Below, in pieces: positions 29,745 to 40,757 of a stretch of 64,000 nt of DNA. The DNA is from Symbiodinium natans (Eukaryota > Sar > Dinophyceae > Suessiales > Symbiodiniaceae): NCBI GenBank assembly GCA_905221605.1, contig CAJNDS010001857.1, positions 289,293 to 353,292 of the forward strand. The letters run 5' to 3'. Positions within the stretch are counted from its first letter, which is position 1. The number at the start of each line of letters is the position of its first letter. Position numbers and translations under genes: made by a program. The notes beneath the pieces were generated by a model, which had not been told where the DNA came from, ran no database searches, and worked only from the letters and a program-made list of their open reading frames with translations.

Positions 29745-29990
29745 GCCTTTTAGGGTTTGGGGTTTAGGGTTTAGGGTTTAGGGTTTAGGGTTAGGGTTTA
29801 GGGTTTAGGGTTTAGGGTTTAGGGTTTAGGGTTTAGGGTTTAGGGTTTAGGGTTTAGGGTTTAGGGTTTAGGGTTTGGGGTTTGGGGTTTGGGGTTTGGG
29901 GTTTGGGGTTTGGGACTTAGGGTTAAGGATTCGGGGTTTCGGGTTTAGGGTTTGGGTTTTAGGCTTTCAGGGTTGAGGGTTGAGGCTTCA
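29745..29990 (+). repeat. Long TTTAGGG tract ending in TTTGGGG units
   Basis: About 16 regular units, then six TTTGGGG units (29875-29912), then degenerate sequence. Confidence 0.9.
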
Positions 29991-30064
29991 AGGAAAAGGT
30001 CCTCGGTCCCGCGGGGGCCGTGCGCCAGGTTCTCCTGGCAACTTTTAGCGATCCTAAGGGCCCT

Positions 30065-30345
30065 AAGGGTTCAGGGTTTAGGGTTCAGGATTGAGTGGTT
30101 GTGGTTAGGGTTTAGAGCTTTAGGGCTTTAGGTTTAGGGTTTTAGGGTTTTAGGGTTTTAGGGTTTTAGGGTTTTAGGGTTTTAGGGTTTTTAGGGTTTT
30201 TAGGGTTTTAGGGTTTTAGGGTTTTAGGGTTTTAGGGTTTTAGGGGTTCAGGGATTTAGGGTTTTAGGGTTTTAGGGTTTTAGGGTTTTAGGGTTTTAGG
30301 GTTTTAGGGTTTTAGGGTTTTAGGGTTTTAGGGTTTTAGGGTTTG
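30065..30345 (+). repeat. TTTTAGGG (8-bp) tandem array
   Basis: From about 30130 the unit is TTTTAGGG, repeated about 25 times with two TTTTTAGGG units. This is the telomere sequence of Chlamydomonas-type algae, here as a local variant among TTTAGGG tracts. Confidence 0.9.
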
Positions 30346-30424
30346 CGGTCGGATGGGGCTGGGACTTGCGGCAGCTCTTTGCGAATGTCTCAGGAAGCCA
30401 AACCTGGATCCCCGGCTCATGGGT

Positions 30425-31003
30425 CTACTTGGTGGTTCATGGGCAGTTCTAAGTGGGGTTATGAGTAGGGTACCTTAACTTGGGGTACTTATACCGGCAT
30501 CCTTACGTAGATAGAACATTTGAAATCCCGACCAAAAAAACACACCGTTTCCAAAACAATAGCTAAAATATTTCCCATTTGCATAACGATAGATAGAATT
30601 TTTTCCCAGGGGCCAAGATAAGCACCCAGACGTGGCTGCAGAGAGAAGTGGGTAGGAAGGCACGCTAAGAGGCCCGAGACCCCAAGAAGCCACCCTCAGA
30701 ACATACGAGGGCCAAGAAACCAAGACGCCAAGAGGCCTGCGGGAGACCCCCAAACGGGCGCCCAAAAGCTGTCTTAAACATGATCCCGGAAATATTTTAT
30801 GTCCGGGTACAAAGATTCTATGTGTGGGTTCCTCAACAATCCTATGTATGGGTTCAAAGATAATATGTATGGGGTCCTCGAAAACGTGGGAACACGCCAA
30901 AAACTGCCCAAAAACAACCCCCCCCCCCCCCCCGGAAGCCCGAATTCTATCTATTCAAGGATGACTATAACCCTACGTATACCTACCCATGCACCTTCAA
31001 GTA
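30425..31003. mobile_element. Family A foldback apparently split by an insertion
   Basis: Left half TACTTGGTGGTTCATGGG with AGTGGGGTTATGAGTAGGG (30425-30480) and right half CTATAACCCTACG...CCATGCACCTTCAAGTA (30969-31001) lie about 490 bases apart. The intervening DNA has a C homopolymer (30919-30934) and no recognised gene. Confidence 0.45.
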
Positions 31004-31183
31004 AGTTTCCCAGCATCCCAGGACACAAAAAGACAGCCACCCTTTCTTGGGGCGTAGTTGTGTGTATGAGGGAGCCTAAACCTTAAAAAAGGGGGAACAA
31101 GGGCATCTCTGTAAAAAAAACACATTTATGGAAGCTGCGTGCCAGACACTCTGATCCTATACCAAATCGAGACACGCCCCGCA

Positions 31184-31930
31184 AACCCTAAACCCTAAAC
31201 TCTAAACCCGAAACCCTAAACCCTAAACCCTACACCCAAAGTTGCAACAATCATGTGAAATAGTAACGATGCAAAACCTGAACCTGAAACCCTCAACCCT
31301 CAGCCCAGGGTGCCCTCAGCCCAGGCCGGGCGGGCAAAGCGTGTGTAGCACGAGACCACGACAAGTTCGTGGCTGGCTGGCACGACCACCCTGGAAAGCC
31401 CCCAGTTCGGAGGTTTTCAGGGTTTAGGGTTTAGGGTTTAGGGTTTAAGGTTTAGGGTTTAGGGGTTAGGGTTGCGTATGTTGTATTCTCTGTAGGTCAA
31501 TCCCCCAGGTAGGAGCGGAGAAGCTGAAAATCTACCAGCCCCTGTAGCGAGTCCTCCCTGCAATGCTTCTGAAGTTCACGACACTACTCTCAGAGCTGCG
31601 CTCGTTCGCCGCACGTTCCTTTGCAGCAGAGTGGCTTACTTGGAGGTTGGCTTACAAGTTTGGTGCCGTAATTATGCTTGGCTATAACCTTGCTTAGGGT
31701 ACTTATAGCCCGACTTTCTCTACTTACTCACTCACTTGTCTGACTCTTGTATCTAAACACATCACTACGTTTCATCGCAGGTGGGATTAAGGTCCAAAAC
31801 CTGTTTTGTGCCATTGCGCTGTAGCGCCCCGCACTGGGTGCACAACCCTAAGCCCTAATCCCTTAAACCTAAGCCTTGAACCCTAAACCCTCAACCCTCA
31901 ACCCTAAACCCAAAATCCTAAACCCGGGGT
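31184..31930. other. Small telomere tracts in unique DNA
   Basis: C-rich 31184-31232 and 31845-31930, G-rich 31419-31472. A family A left end (TACTTGGAGGTTGGCTTAC) starts near 31640 without a partner. No gene recognised. Confidence 0.5.
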
Positions 31931-32021
31931 AGCAGCGGAACACGGAGCAACTGAGGGGAGCAGTTTTGCAGACGCCGCTTCCACCTTTAGTGCGATATGG
32001 ACCTTCGAATCTCCATAGGGG

Positions 32022-32080
32022 GGTTTAGGGTTTAGGGTTAAGGGTTTAGGGTTTAGGGTTTAGGGTTTAGGGTTTAGGGT
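32022..32080 (+). repeat. TTTAGGG tract
   Basis: About eight units, one TTAAGGG. Confidence 0.9.
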
Positions 32081-32208
32081 ACCCTTTTGGGGGCCATTTA
32101 GCGGGATTCGATTCTATTTGTAAAAGGGGCGCCCCTATTTTTGGAAATAATCATATGGCATCCCACATGAGATCCTAGATATGCATCGGTGCACATGTAT
32201 ATGCAGTC

Positions 32209-32351
32209 TACTTGGAGGTTCATCGTGCTTATTAACCAATTATCACTGTACTTATAACTGTACTTACAACCATATTTGGGCACTTAAGGAGCTTACAAGT
32301 GGGATATAAGTACAGCTATAATTGGTTACTAAGTACCATGAACCTCCAAGT
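32209..32351. mobile_element. Family A foldback, long-arm subtype
   Basis: The arms pair over about 50 bases: TACTTGGAGGTTCAT, then TTAACCAATTATCACTGTAC on the left; GTACAGCTATAATTGGTTA, then ACCATGAACCTCCAAG on the right. The interior GGCACTTAAGGAGCTTACA is shared with the copies at 35452 and 60961. Confidence 0.85.
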
Positions 32352-32453
32352 GCATGCTGCCTCAGAGCCTGGACCGCATCCCTAAGCCCAGGGCCAAGGA
32401 AGATGGCGCTGCACCAGCTGAGGGTGGAGCGAGCACTCCTGGCCTCACTGGAT

Positions 32454-33164
32454 TAGGGTTTAGGGTTTAGGGTTTAGGGTTTAGGGTTTAGGGTTTAGGG
32501 TTTAGGGTTTTTGAGTTCAGGGTTTAGGTTTAGGGTTCAGGACTCCCATCGTGGAAGGAGGGGCTACGGATTCCAGGCTCAGGGTCTCAAGCAGGCTAGG
32601 CTCCTACACCCTAAACCCTAAACCCTAAACCCTAAACCCTAAACCCTAAACCCTAGACCCTAAACCCTAGACCCTAAACCCTAAGCCTAAGCCCTAAGTC
32701 CGAAACCCTAAACCCCAACAATCCTTAAACCTAAATCTTCCACACTGAGCCCTAAAGCCCTATATCCGAAACCCAAAACCCCAACAATCGTTCACCCTAT
32801 ATAAATCTTGAAAGCCCTAAATCCGAAACCCTAAACCCCAACAATCGTTAACCCTAAACCCTAAACCCTAAACCCTAAACCCTCGGTGGTGCAAGAGGAT
32901 GTAGTGCCCAGGACTTTGGGCCGACATTTTGAGAAATCTCCGGGGCCAAGGCTTTTCAAGATGTCATCTCCATGGGGTTTAGGCTTTAGGGCTTAGGGTT
33001 TAGGGTTTAGGGTTTAGGGTTTAGGGTTTAGGGTTTAGGGTTTAGGGTTTAGGGTTTAGGGTTTAGGGTTTAGGGTTTAGGGTTTAGGGTTTAGGGTTGA
33101 GGGTTTAGGGTTTAGGGTTTAGGGTTTAGGGTTTAGGGTTTAGGGTTTAGGGTTTAGGGTCTTG
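32454..33164. repeat. Cluster of long telomere-like tracts
   Basis: TTTAGGG 32454-32530; CCCTAAA with CCCCAACAATCGTT interruptions 32606-32884; TTTAGGG 32974-33164, about 25 units. CCCCAACAATC recurs three times (near 32712, 32780 and 32836) in a degraded ~60-bp higher-order repeat. Confidence 0.88.
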
Positions 33165-33627
33165 GTTTTAGTGCTCAACGGTGTCGCTGGAGCTTGTGCT
33201 TTACATTGCTTGAGGGTTTCGGGTTGCCAGCAACCCCAAAACGCCGAAATCCTAAACCCAGAAAACCAGAAAACCCAAAACAAGAAAGTCTGCAAATGTC
33301 CTCGATGCTTCAGCCCCCTGCCCCACCCCCAAAGCCCTCAATCCCGCAGAGCCCAAATTGCCCAGACCATCCCAAACCACCCCCCGAAAAAAATAGACTC
33401 TCGAAAACCCCGACGCAACCCGAAAACAAACGCTAAAACCCCATATATTATATAAACATACATACATATACATATATATATATATATGGACCATATACAT
33501 ATATATATAAACATATACATAGATATAGGGGAGGAACCCAAAGAAGAAGCAGAGCCCGCGCCGGGGCTCCCCGCAGCTGAGGCACACCGACGGTGGTCGG
33601 AGCTGGTCCCGAAGGCCCACCTGGCAT
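33165..33627. other. Unique DNA with TA microsatellite
   Basis: ATATAT/ACATAT repeats at 33444-33525. Open frames are telomere- or microsatellite-derived (NPKP, YIYIC). Confidence 0.5.
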
Positions 33628-33755
33628 TTAGGGTTTAGGGTCTAGGGTTTAGGGTTCAGGGTTTGGGGTTTAGGGTTAGGGTTTAGGGTTTAGGGTTTAG
33701 GGTTTAGGGTTTAGGGTTCAGGGTTCAGGGTTCAGGGTTCAGGGTTCAGGGTTTA
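33628..33755 (+). repeat. TTTAGGG tract with TTCAGGG block
   Basis: About 17 units; the last six are TTCAGGG. Confidence 0.9.
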
Positions 33756-34550
33756 GTGCATGGATATGAAATGTACGAACACGTGCTCGTACGGACCCCA
33801 ATCTAGAGAATCTGTAGCTCAAGATCCTCGCGTAACCCTCACGTAGACCCCAATTGTATTATTGAACCGTTCAATACCGACGAGCCCCCCCCCCCCACCC
33901 TTCCCGATGAATCGTTCAATACTGACCCCGCTACCCCCAACATGTCCCGAATTTTCAATGATTTTGCAACTCGTAGGAGTCCGACTCCCTTGCGAAAGCA
34001 AAATAAAAGTCAAGCCTTCGTGATGGCTACAATTGTGGGGTCTTTGCGGTTTTGGATTTGGGGCTCCGGGTTCTAGGGTTTGGGGGCTCCAGGTTCAACG
34101 TCTCTCAAGTCCAAGCAGTTTCTGGTAGACTCGCAGTTCATGATGGAGATATATACCTAACCCAGCCCAGCGGTTCCATGTCATCCTAAGCATAGCCCAG
34201 CCCAGCGGTTCCACGTCATCCTAAGCATAGACACAGACACTACTCGTATCAAGACATCTTGCAAAAGTGTTGTTGGTTTCGGGGGGGGGGGGGGGGGGGA
34301 CCACCATGGCTGGTTGTCACAAAAAACATGTTGAACCTGAAAAATTATCAACGACAAGTTGGCTAACAGGTCAACCAGGCTATCGAAAACGTAAGCACAT
34401 CATTTTCAGGAGCGAAGTGCATGTGCCCATGGCTATGTATATGTTGTTTCACGCACATATTTGCGGGTGTCTGTTGCAGATCATCGTTGGTAGCTCAACT
34501 CTTGCTTCTTCGACAAATATACATTCCTGCCCGCATGACATGTTGTACCT
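33756..34550. other. Unique segment with a 35-bp tandem duplication
   Basis: Two 35-base units (CCCAGCCCAGCGGTTCCA core) at 34161-34230, differing at few positions, and a G homopolymer at 34281-34299. No gene recognised. Confidence 0.55.
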
Positions 34551-34988
34551 AAAACCCTAAACCCGAAACCCTAAACCCTAAACCCTCAAGCCGCGCACAT
34601 CCCGGATCGCATCTCGAGCGAGAACGACAGCGGCTCGTGGAGCTATCCGTAGGGCTAATTTGTAGTGCAACGGTATCTCTAACCCTGACTGGCTCATTTA
34701 CGTGTGTATATACATATATACATATATACATGTATATACATGTACATATATATATACATATATATGTACATATATATATATATACATATATGTACATATA
34801 CATATATATATATAGATATATATATATATATATATATATATATCTTCCCAACTTGTTGTGCGGCTGAGACTTGAAGGTTTGCCCTAATCCCAAAAGCCCT
34901 GAGGCAGGGTTTAGGGTTTAGCGTTTAGGGTTTAGGGTTTAGGGTTTAGGGCTTAGGGCTTAGGGCTTAGGGCTTAGGGCTTAGGCCC
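34551..34988. repeat. Telomere tracts around a TA microsatellite
   Basis: CCCTAAA 34551-34590; ATATAT/ACATAT 34707-34843; TTTAGGG with five CTTAGGG units 34906-34988. Confidence 0.88.
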
Positions 34989-34989
34989 T

Positions 34990-35451
34990 GAACCCCAAAA
35001 CCCGCCAGGATTGAGGGCTGCACTTGGGGGCTAACCGGAAGCGGGCGGTTGGGAAATTCAGGGTTTAGGGCTTCGGGTGCAGGTTTAGGAACTTTGGGTG
35101 TAGGGCTCAGGGCCTAGGGCTTCGAGGTGGTTTAGGGTTGGAGGCCTTAGGCCGTAGGAGTTGAGGGTTGGATGAAAGGGCTTCTTTGACAAGCACGCGC
35201 CGGCAGCACTGATCGTGGATTGCAGGTAAGATTGTTGCACACTCATCTGGTCGAGCGGGGACACTTCAAAACTCAAGTCTGAAAAGAACTGGCCAGATGG
35301 CTTTGGTACCCCTTTCACCGAGACAAGCACTTTAAAATTGGTAGCAGCAACCTTGCCCTACGTCCTCCCAGGTGCAGAGCGCGTTGAGATTGCCAGCCGC
35401 GCCTTGAACGAAAGACGGCTTTGTCCAAGTCTGCAAAGTCACGGTCACCTT
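34990..35451 (-). other. Unique segment with a protein-like minus-strand frame
   Basis: A minus-strand frame (35330-35085) begins VSVKGVPKPSGQFFSDLSF and continues with ordinary composition for about 50 residues before becoming telomere-derived. Possibly an exon fragment; no family recognised. Confidence 0.2.
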
Positions 35452-35593
35452 GCTTGGAGGTTCATGGCACTTCTTACCGAATTATCACTGCACCTATCAC
35501 TGTACTTACAACCACATCAGGGCACTTAAGGGGCTTAATATGTGGGTTCTAAGTACCGGTAGAATTGGCTACTAAGTACCATGAGCCTCCGGG
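35452..35593. mobile_element. Family A foldback, long-arm subtype
   Basis: Left GCTTGGAGGTTCATGG, right ACCATGAGCCTCCGGG. The interior is close to the copy at 32209 (GGGCACTTAAGGGGCTTA) but the outer ends are more diverged. Confidence 0.75.
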
Positions 35594-35666
35594 TGGCCCT
35601 ACCAGAGAGCTTCTTGGGGTCCTTTGAGGTAACCCAGAACTCTGGGACGCCAGAGATGACCCATTT

Positions 35667-35755
35667 AGGGTGTAGGGTTTGGAGTTTCAGGTTGAGGGTT
35701 TCGGGCTTAGGTTTAGGGTTGAGGGTTTAGGGTTTAGGGTTTAGGGTTTAGGGTT
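35667..35755 (+). repeat. Degenerate to regular TTTAGGG tract
   Basis: Begins with TGTAGGG/TTGAGGG/TTTCGGG, ends with regular units. Confidence 0.85.
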
Positions 35756-35867
35756 GAATCAGAGCTCGCGCGGTCAGGCACGTCACTTTGCGGCAGGGTT
35801 GAGTGCTTCGAGGGCTTCGTGCCCGCGCAAAACCCAAGCTGAGCGAGATGAGACAGCCCTACACACC

Positions 35868-36382
35868 CTAAACCCTAAACCCTAAACCCTAAACCCTAAA
35901 CCCTAAACCCTAAACCCTAAACCCTAAACCCTAAACCCTAAACCCTAAACCCTAAACCCTAAACCCTAAACCCTAAACCCTAAACCCTACCACTCTTAAA
36001 GGCCCCCTTAGCTCCTAAATCCCCAAAAAAAACCCGAATAAACTGAAAAACCCTTAAAACACTGACCCCCCGAAAAACCCCCAAAAAACCCCTAAGCCCT
36101 TAATGAACCCTACATCCCTTAAACACTAACTTTCTCTAACCCTAAACCCACAAACCCCTAAATCCCTAGAATGAACCCAACACTAAACCTAGACCCTGAG
36201 GCCCCCGGCTTTCTATCTCAGAGCGGAAGAGCACCAACGCTTGAGCCCAAAGGGTTTAGGGTTTAGGCTTTAGGGTTTAGGGTTTAGGGTTTAGGGTTTA
36301 GGTTTAGGGTTTAGGGTTTAGGGTTTAGGGCTTAGGGCTTAGGGCTTGGGGCTTAGGTTTAGGGTTTAGGGTTTAGGGTTTC
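35868..36382. repeat. Long regular CCCTAAA tract, degraded C-rich stretch, then TTTAGGG tract
   Basis: 35868-35988 is about 17 almost perfect units. 36000-36200 is a heavily degraded continuation. 36250-36382 is G-rich with CTTAGGG units. The boundary contains TTGAGCCCAAAG, weakly like the spliced leader end. Confidence 0.9.
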
Positions 36383-36892
36383 GGGGGGACATGGGGGGAC
36401 TGGATACGAGGCTATGGCTTCTTGACTTGGATTTCTGGATTACGGCTCCAGCGTCGAAGGATTCGTGGGGGGTCTCTCGGCTGCCTCGTGTCGGAAAGCT
36501 TGGGCGTAGGGCTCAGGGTTAGCTACCCTAAAGCCTGAAACATCCAAGTTCGTGAGTCTATGAAAAACCTTCCCAATCCTATAAACCCTAGAACCTTAAC
36601 CATCACGTTCCCCCCCCCCCCCCCCCCCCGGCCAAACCCGTTTGTTTTGGGCCGTGCCATTTCTCCGAACGGTCAGGACACGCTGTGTTTGCGTGACTCG
36701 ACAAGGTCCTACGACTTGGGTTTCCAAGCCTTGTTGGCCGGTGGCTTACTTGAAGGTTCATGGGTAGCTATAAGTTGGTTTGCTGTAGGACAAGGGTTTT
36801 GGGGTGTAGGGTTTACACTTTGGTTAGGGTTCAGGGTCACGCTGCAAGAGGCTGCCAAAAAGCAAGCCGAGGCGTGGCAGGTAGAAAGGTCT
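36383..36892. other. Unique segment with C homopolymer and family A left half
   Basis: A 19-base C run at 36611-36629. TACTTGAAGGTTCATGGGTAG from 36747 has no right partner. No gene recognised. Confidence 0.5.
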
Positions 36893-37705
36893 GCAAACCC
36901 TAAACCCTAAACCCTAAATAATAGACCCTAAACCCTAAAAAATAAACCCTAAACCCTAAAACCCAAACCCAAAACCCCAAACCCTAAACCCTAAACCCTA
37001 AACCCTAAACCCTACTACTACCAAAAGGACCATGAACTGGAGAACAGCCCATTTCTGAAAAACGTACTGGGAATCCGACAGCCGTACTGAGGGGCCTCAG
37101 CCCAGACGTCGGTAGAACCGGGCCGCCCTGGGAAACAGCCGCTTTGGGCTCGGACTCGCTTTGGGTGGCCTGTGCGGAAGTTTAGGGTTTAGGGTTTAGG
37201 GCTTAGGGCTTAGGGTTTAGGGTTTGGGGTTTGGGGTTTAGGGTTTAGGGTTTAGGGTTTGGGGTAAGTTTAGGGTCGGGGGTAGGAAGTTTCTCGGCTG
37301 CAGCCTTTGGCTGCCTGGAGTTGAGGGCTTGCAGGGTTTGGGATTTGGGCTCGAGTGCTGCGGGTTGATTTCTGGATTTAAAAACCGACACTCTAAACCC
37401 CAAACCCTAAACCCTAAACCCCGAACCCTAAACCCTAAACCCCAAACCCTAAACCCCAAACCCGAAACCCCGGACCCGAAACCCTTGAGGTCCTGCCTTG
37501 CAAGTCTCTGCGCCTTGCCAGGTGCTTTGCAGGCAGGCTGGAGGTCACCCCAGCACAGGGGCGGCACGTGGCCTGGACTTGAAGGCCCCTTAAGGTTTAG
37601 GGTTTAGGGTTTAGGGATAAAGGTTTAGGGTTTAGGGTTTAGGGTTTCGGATTTAGGGTTTAGGGTTTAGGGTTTAGGCTTTAGGGTTTAAGGTTTAGGG
37701 ATAGG
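36893..37705. repeat. Series of telomere-like tracts
   Basis: C-rich 36893-37015 (with AATAAACCCTA interruptions), G-rich 37180-37266, C-rich 37390-37490, G-rich 37592-37705. Unique spacers of about 100-160 bases hold no recognised gene. Confidence 0.85.
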
Positions 37706-37844
37706 GACTGTCAAGGGACGATGATGGCATTTCCGCTCCTGTATTCGGGTTTTGGGTGTAGGGATCTAGGGCTTGTTTAGTGCTCGCGGCCAGAAGACGC
37801 CACAAAAGAAACAACTGTTAGATGCAGGCAGAAACATCAGCGGC

Positions 37845-37941
37845 CTACTTGGAGGTTCAGGGGTTGTTAGAAGTAGGGCTACAAGCACGTCTAGTCGCCC
37901 TACTTATAACCCACTTATAACTACCCCTGAAACTCCAAGTA
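37845..37941. mobile_element. Foldback family A copy abutting a telomere tract
   Basis: Left TACTTGGAGGTTCAGGGG, right CCCCTGAAACTCCAAGTA, with AGAAGTAGGGCTACAAGCA and inverted CGCCCTACTTATAAC inside. CCCTAAA repeats begin at the next base (37942-37985). Confidence 0.8.
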
Positions 37942-37985
37942 ACCCTAAACCCTAAACCCGAAACCCGAAACCCTAAACCCTAAAC

Positions 37986-38774
37986 CGGCTTGCGGTGGGC
38001 ACTCCGATTCTTGCAAAGGCACCGCCGGCTGCAGCTGCACGCATCGGTGCAGGAGCATCTTCCTGCCGACTGGAGGGCCGCCTTAGCTGAGCAGCCCTAA
38101 TATAGGGCTGGCAAATAGGGTTTTATAGGGCTTATGTCTAAGAAACATTCAACATACCCCCAAACCCATACCCCTTAACCTCTAAAAAGGAGAAGACAAG
38201 GAAGGATTTTGCCATGCCCCTTAGATTCTTTTACGGGGCATGCCGGCCGGGTATTGAGTAGCTCTTAGATAAGAGCTACCGTGCCGGCGGCCTGGTGCTC
38301 GGTGGAACACAAAATGCACGCGAGACAGGAAACTAGCTTTACCCTAACCATGCCCCAAAATTGTGCAGAACGAATAGGGAAGGTTCAACCTTTATTGGTA
38401 CCCAGAAAATTATGATTCGGGTCCCTTCCCGGGGCCGGGGAGCTTTTATAAGCAATCTCGGCACATATGACTGCCACAATCGGGGACCCGAATATACAGA
38501 AAGCCGCTAGTGATGCCACCGTGGCCCCCCTTAAACCCCAAAAAGAACCAAAACCGAACAAACTAACTAAACCCTCGAAAGCCCAAATGCCTAAGCTCTT
38601 CAACTCCTATTTTAAACCCCCAACCAGGATTTTTAAACCCCCAACCCCAAGCCCTGAGCCCCAGCTATGTGTGCCCTCCACAAGGTGAAAACCAGGTATA
38701 AATGCAGTTACCCTACTTGTAGCCCCACTTAGAACTTTAGAACTACCCATGAACTCCCATGAACCTCCAAGTAG
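37986..38774. other. Unique segment with a palindrome and a family A right half
   Basis: GTAGCTCTTA-GA-TAAGAGCTAC at 38258-38279 is a perfect hairpin. A minus-strand 72-codon frame (38385-38603) is hydrophobic but unrecognised. The right half of a family A element ends at 38773, touching the next tract. Confidence 0.5.
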
Positions 38775-39095
38775 CCCTAAACCCTAAACCCCAAACCCCA
38801 AACCCTAAACCCCAAACCCTAAGCCCTAAAAACCCTAAACCCTAAACCCTAAACCCTAAACCCTAAACCCTAAACCCTAAACCCTAAACCCTAAACCCTA
38901 AACCCTAAACCCTAAACCCTAAACCCTAAACCCTAAACCCAAACCCTAAACCCTAAACCCTGAACCCTAACACCTAAACCCTAAACCCTAACCCTAAACC
39001 CTAAACCCTGAACCCTAACACCTAAACCCTGAATCCTAAACCCCAAACCCCAAACCCCAAAACCCCAAACCCCAAACCCCAAACCCCAAACCCTG
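38775..39095 (-). repeat. Long CCCTAAA tract with CCCCAAA end
   Basis: About 320 bases, among the longest continuous tracts here; the last units are CCCCAAA. It starts directly at the family A right end. Confidence 0.93.
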
Positions 39096-39194
39096 GACCA
39101 AGGCCGGGCCGCCAGCTTTGCCTGCTCGCGGGCAGGCTGCCTGTTCTGGCGCTCGTGGGCGTCGTGCAGCTCCGGCAAGCCCTGGCAAAGGTGG

Positions 39195-39285
39195 CGTTTA
39201 GGGTTTAGGGTTTAGGGTTTTGGGTTTTGGGTTTAAGCTTTAGGGTTTAGGGTTTAGGGTTGAGGGTTTAGGGTTTAGGGTTCAG
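39195..39285 (+). repeat. TTTAGGG tract
   Basis: Contains TTTTGGG and TTGAGGG units. Confidence 0.88.
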
Positions 39286-39427
39286 CAGCTCCGGATCGAG
39301 CAGTGTTGTGGTAGTGTCGTATTTACGGCTCTGGTATAATACCCGCCCACCCAAAAAATCCCATAACATTAAGAATATATAGAGTATCTTCATACAACAG
39401 AGTTCTACCCAGCGAAGGTGGGCCCTG

Positions 39428-39715
39428 AAACCCTAAACTTCAGGCCTTAAGGGCAAAAAAAAACCTAAACTCCAAACCTTGACTCAGGCCTTGAGACCCC
39501 CGAAACCTTAAACCCCAGGCCTTCCTCAACCCGAGGTCCGGAAACCCCAAACCCAGGCCTTGAGGCCCTGAAACCCTAAACCGCGGGCCCTGAAACCCTA
39601 AACCCCAGGCCGTGAGGGCTGAAACCCCTGAAACCCTGAACCCGGGCCTTGAAATGCCTTGAAGGCCCTGAAACCCTAAACTATAAACCTTGAGGCCCTG
39701 AAACCCTAATCCCCA
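39428..39715 (-). repeat. Higher-order repeat of telomere units and CAGGCCTTGAGGC
   Basis: Units of about 30 bp combine GAAACCCTAAAC with CCAGGCCTTGAGGCCCT, repeated about eight times with drift. Confidence 0.7.
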
Positions 39716-39721
39716 GAAAGG

Positions 39722-40020
39722 GTTCCACGAAGCCTTGCGCCTTGTCCACGAAGCCTTGTGCCTTGTCCACGAAAACTTGTGCCTTGCCCACGAAGCCTTG
39801 TGCCTTGCCCGCGATGCCTTGTGCCTCGTCCACAGAACCTTGTGCCTTGACCACCCTAAGGACATTCGTGGATAAGACACAAGGTTTCGTGGACAAGGCA
39901 CGAGGTTTCGCGGACAAGGCACAAGGCTTCATGGACAAGGCAAATTTGCCTTGTCCGCGAAGCCTTGCGCCTTGCCCGCGAAACCTTGTGCCTTGACCAC
40001 GAATGACCTTGACCACGAAT
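39722..40020. repeat. 21-bp minisatellite with internal inversions and a 24-bp perfect palindrome
   Basis: The unit CCACGAAGCCTTGTGCCTTG repeats on the plus strand (39727-39855), then in reverse complement (about 39868-39945), then forward again (39946-40020). The second switch point is a perfect palindrome (39933-39956, centre CAAATTTG). Period 21 keeps frames open on both strands as seven-residue repeats (ALSTKPC); this is probably not coding. Confidence 0.8.
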
Positions 40021-40032
40021 GACCTTAAGGTT

Positions 40033-40033
<1 letters not shown>

Positions 40034-40093
<60 letters not shown>
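40034..40093. repeat. TA dinucleotide microsatellite
   Basis: Almost pure (AT)n over about 60 bases following the minisatellite. Confidence 0.95.
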
Positions 40094-40103
40094 GTACGAG
40101 AAG

Positions 40104-40305
40104 TTTAGGCTTTAGGGCTTAGGGCTTAGGGTTTAGGGTTTAGGGTTTAGGGTTTAGGGTTTAGGGTTTAGGGTTTAGGGTTTAGGGTTTAGGGTTTAGG
40201 GTTTAGGGTTTGGGCTTTAGGGTTTAGGGTTTAGGGTTTAGGGTTTAGGGTTTAGAGTTTAGGGGTTAGGTTAACCCTAAACCCTAAAGCCCGAAAGCCC
40301 TAAAA
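40104..40305. repeat. TTTAGGG tract meeting CCCTAAA head to head
   Basis: About 22 G-rich units; at GGGGTTAGGTTAACCCTAAACCC (about 40262-40284) the orientation flips with almost no spacer, as in a telomere-to-telomere fusion. Confidence 0.9.
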
Positions 40306-40371
40306 CCCGATCGGCCTGAGCTCCTCGCGCAGCCGCGCGACCTCGTCCTGGTGGTTTTAAGGGCAGACTCA

Positions 40372-40492
40372 GGCTTTAGGGTTAAGGGTTGAGGGTTTTG
40401 GGTTTAGGGCTTAGAGTTTAGGGTTTAGGGTTTTGGGCTTCGGGTTTAGGGGTTAGGGTTTAGGGTTTAGGGTTCAGGGCTTAGGGTTTAGG
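40372..40492 (+). repeat. Degenerate TTTAGGG tract
   Basis: Mixed TTGAGGG, TTTTGGG, CTTAGGG and TTTCGGG-like units. Confidence 0.82.
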
Positions 40493-40544
40493 AAGAGATC
40501 TTAAAGAGCATCCTCTTGAACCCTAAACACCCCAGGGCCCTACC

Positions 40545-40703
40545 TACTTGGAGGTGCATGGGTAGTGATCAGTAGGGTTAGAAGTACCCTAAGTAAGGAT
40601 ATAAGCACAGATCACCCCCTAAACCCTAAACCCTAAACCCTAAACCCTAAACCCTAAACCCTACTTTAACCCCTACTTACAACTACCCATGAACCTCCAA
40701 GTA
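40545..40703. mobile_element. Family A foldback with a telomere tract in its loop
   Basis: Left arm TACTTGGAGGTGCATGGGTAG and right arm CTACCCATGAACCTCCAAGT pair. Inside are AGTAGGGTTAGAAGTACCCT on the left and AACCCCTACTTACAACTACC on the right. Between these lie CCCTAAA repeats (about 40617-40664). It is the clearest case of telomere repeats inside a mobile element here. Confidence 0.85.
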
Positions 40704-40757
40704 GGTTTACATCTCGACTTCAGGGCGCCAAGCTCAGGTTCTGAGCTGTATCTTCTG

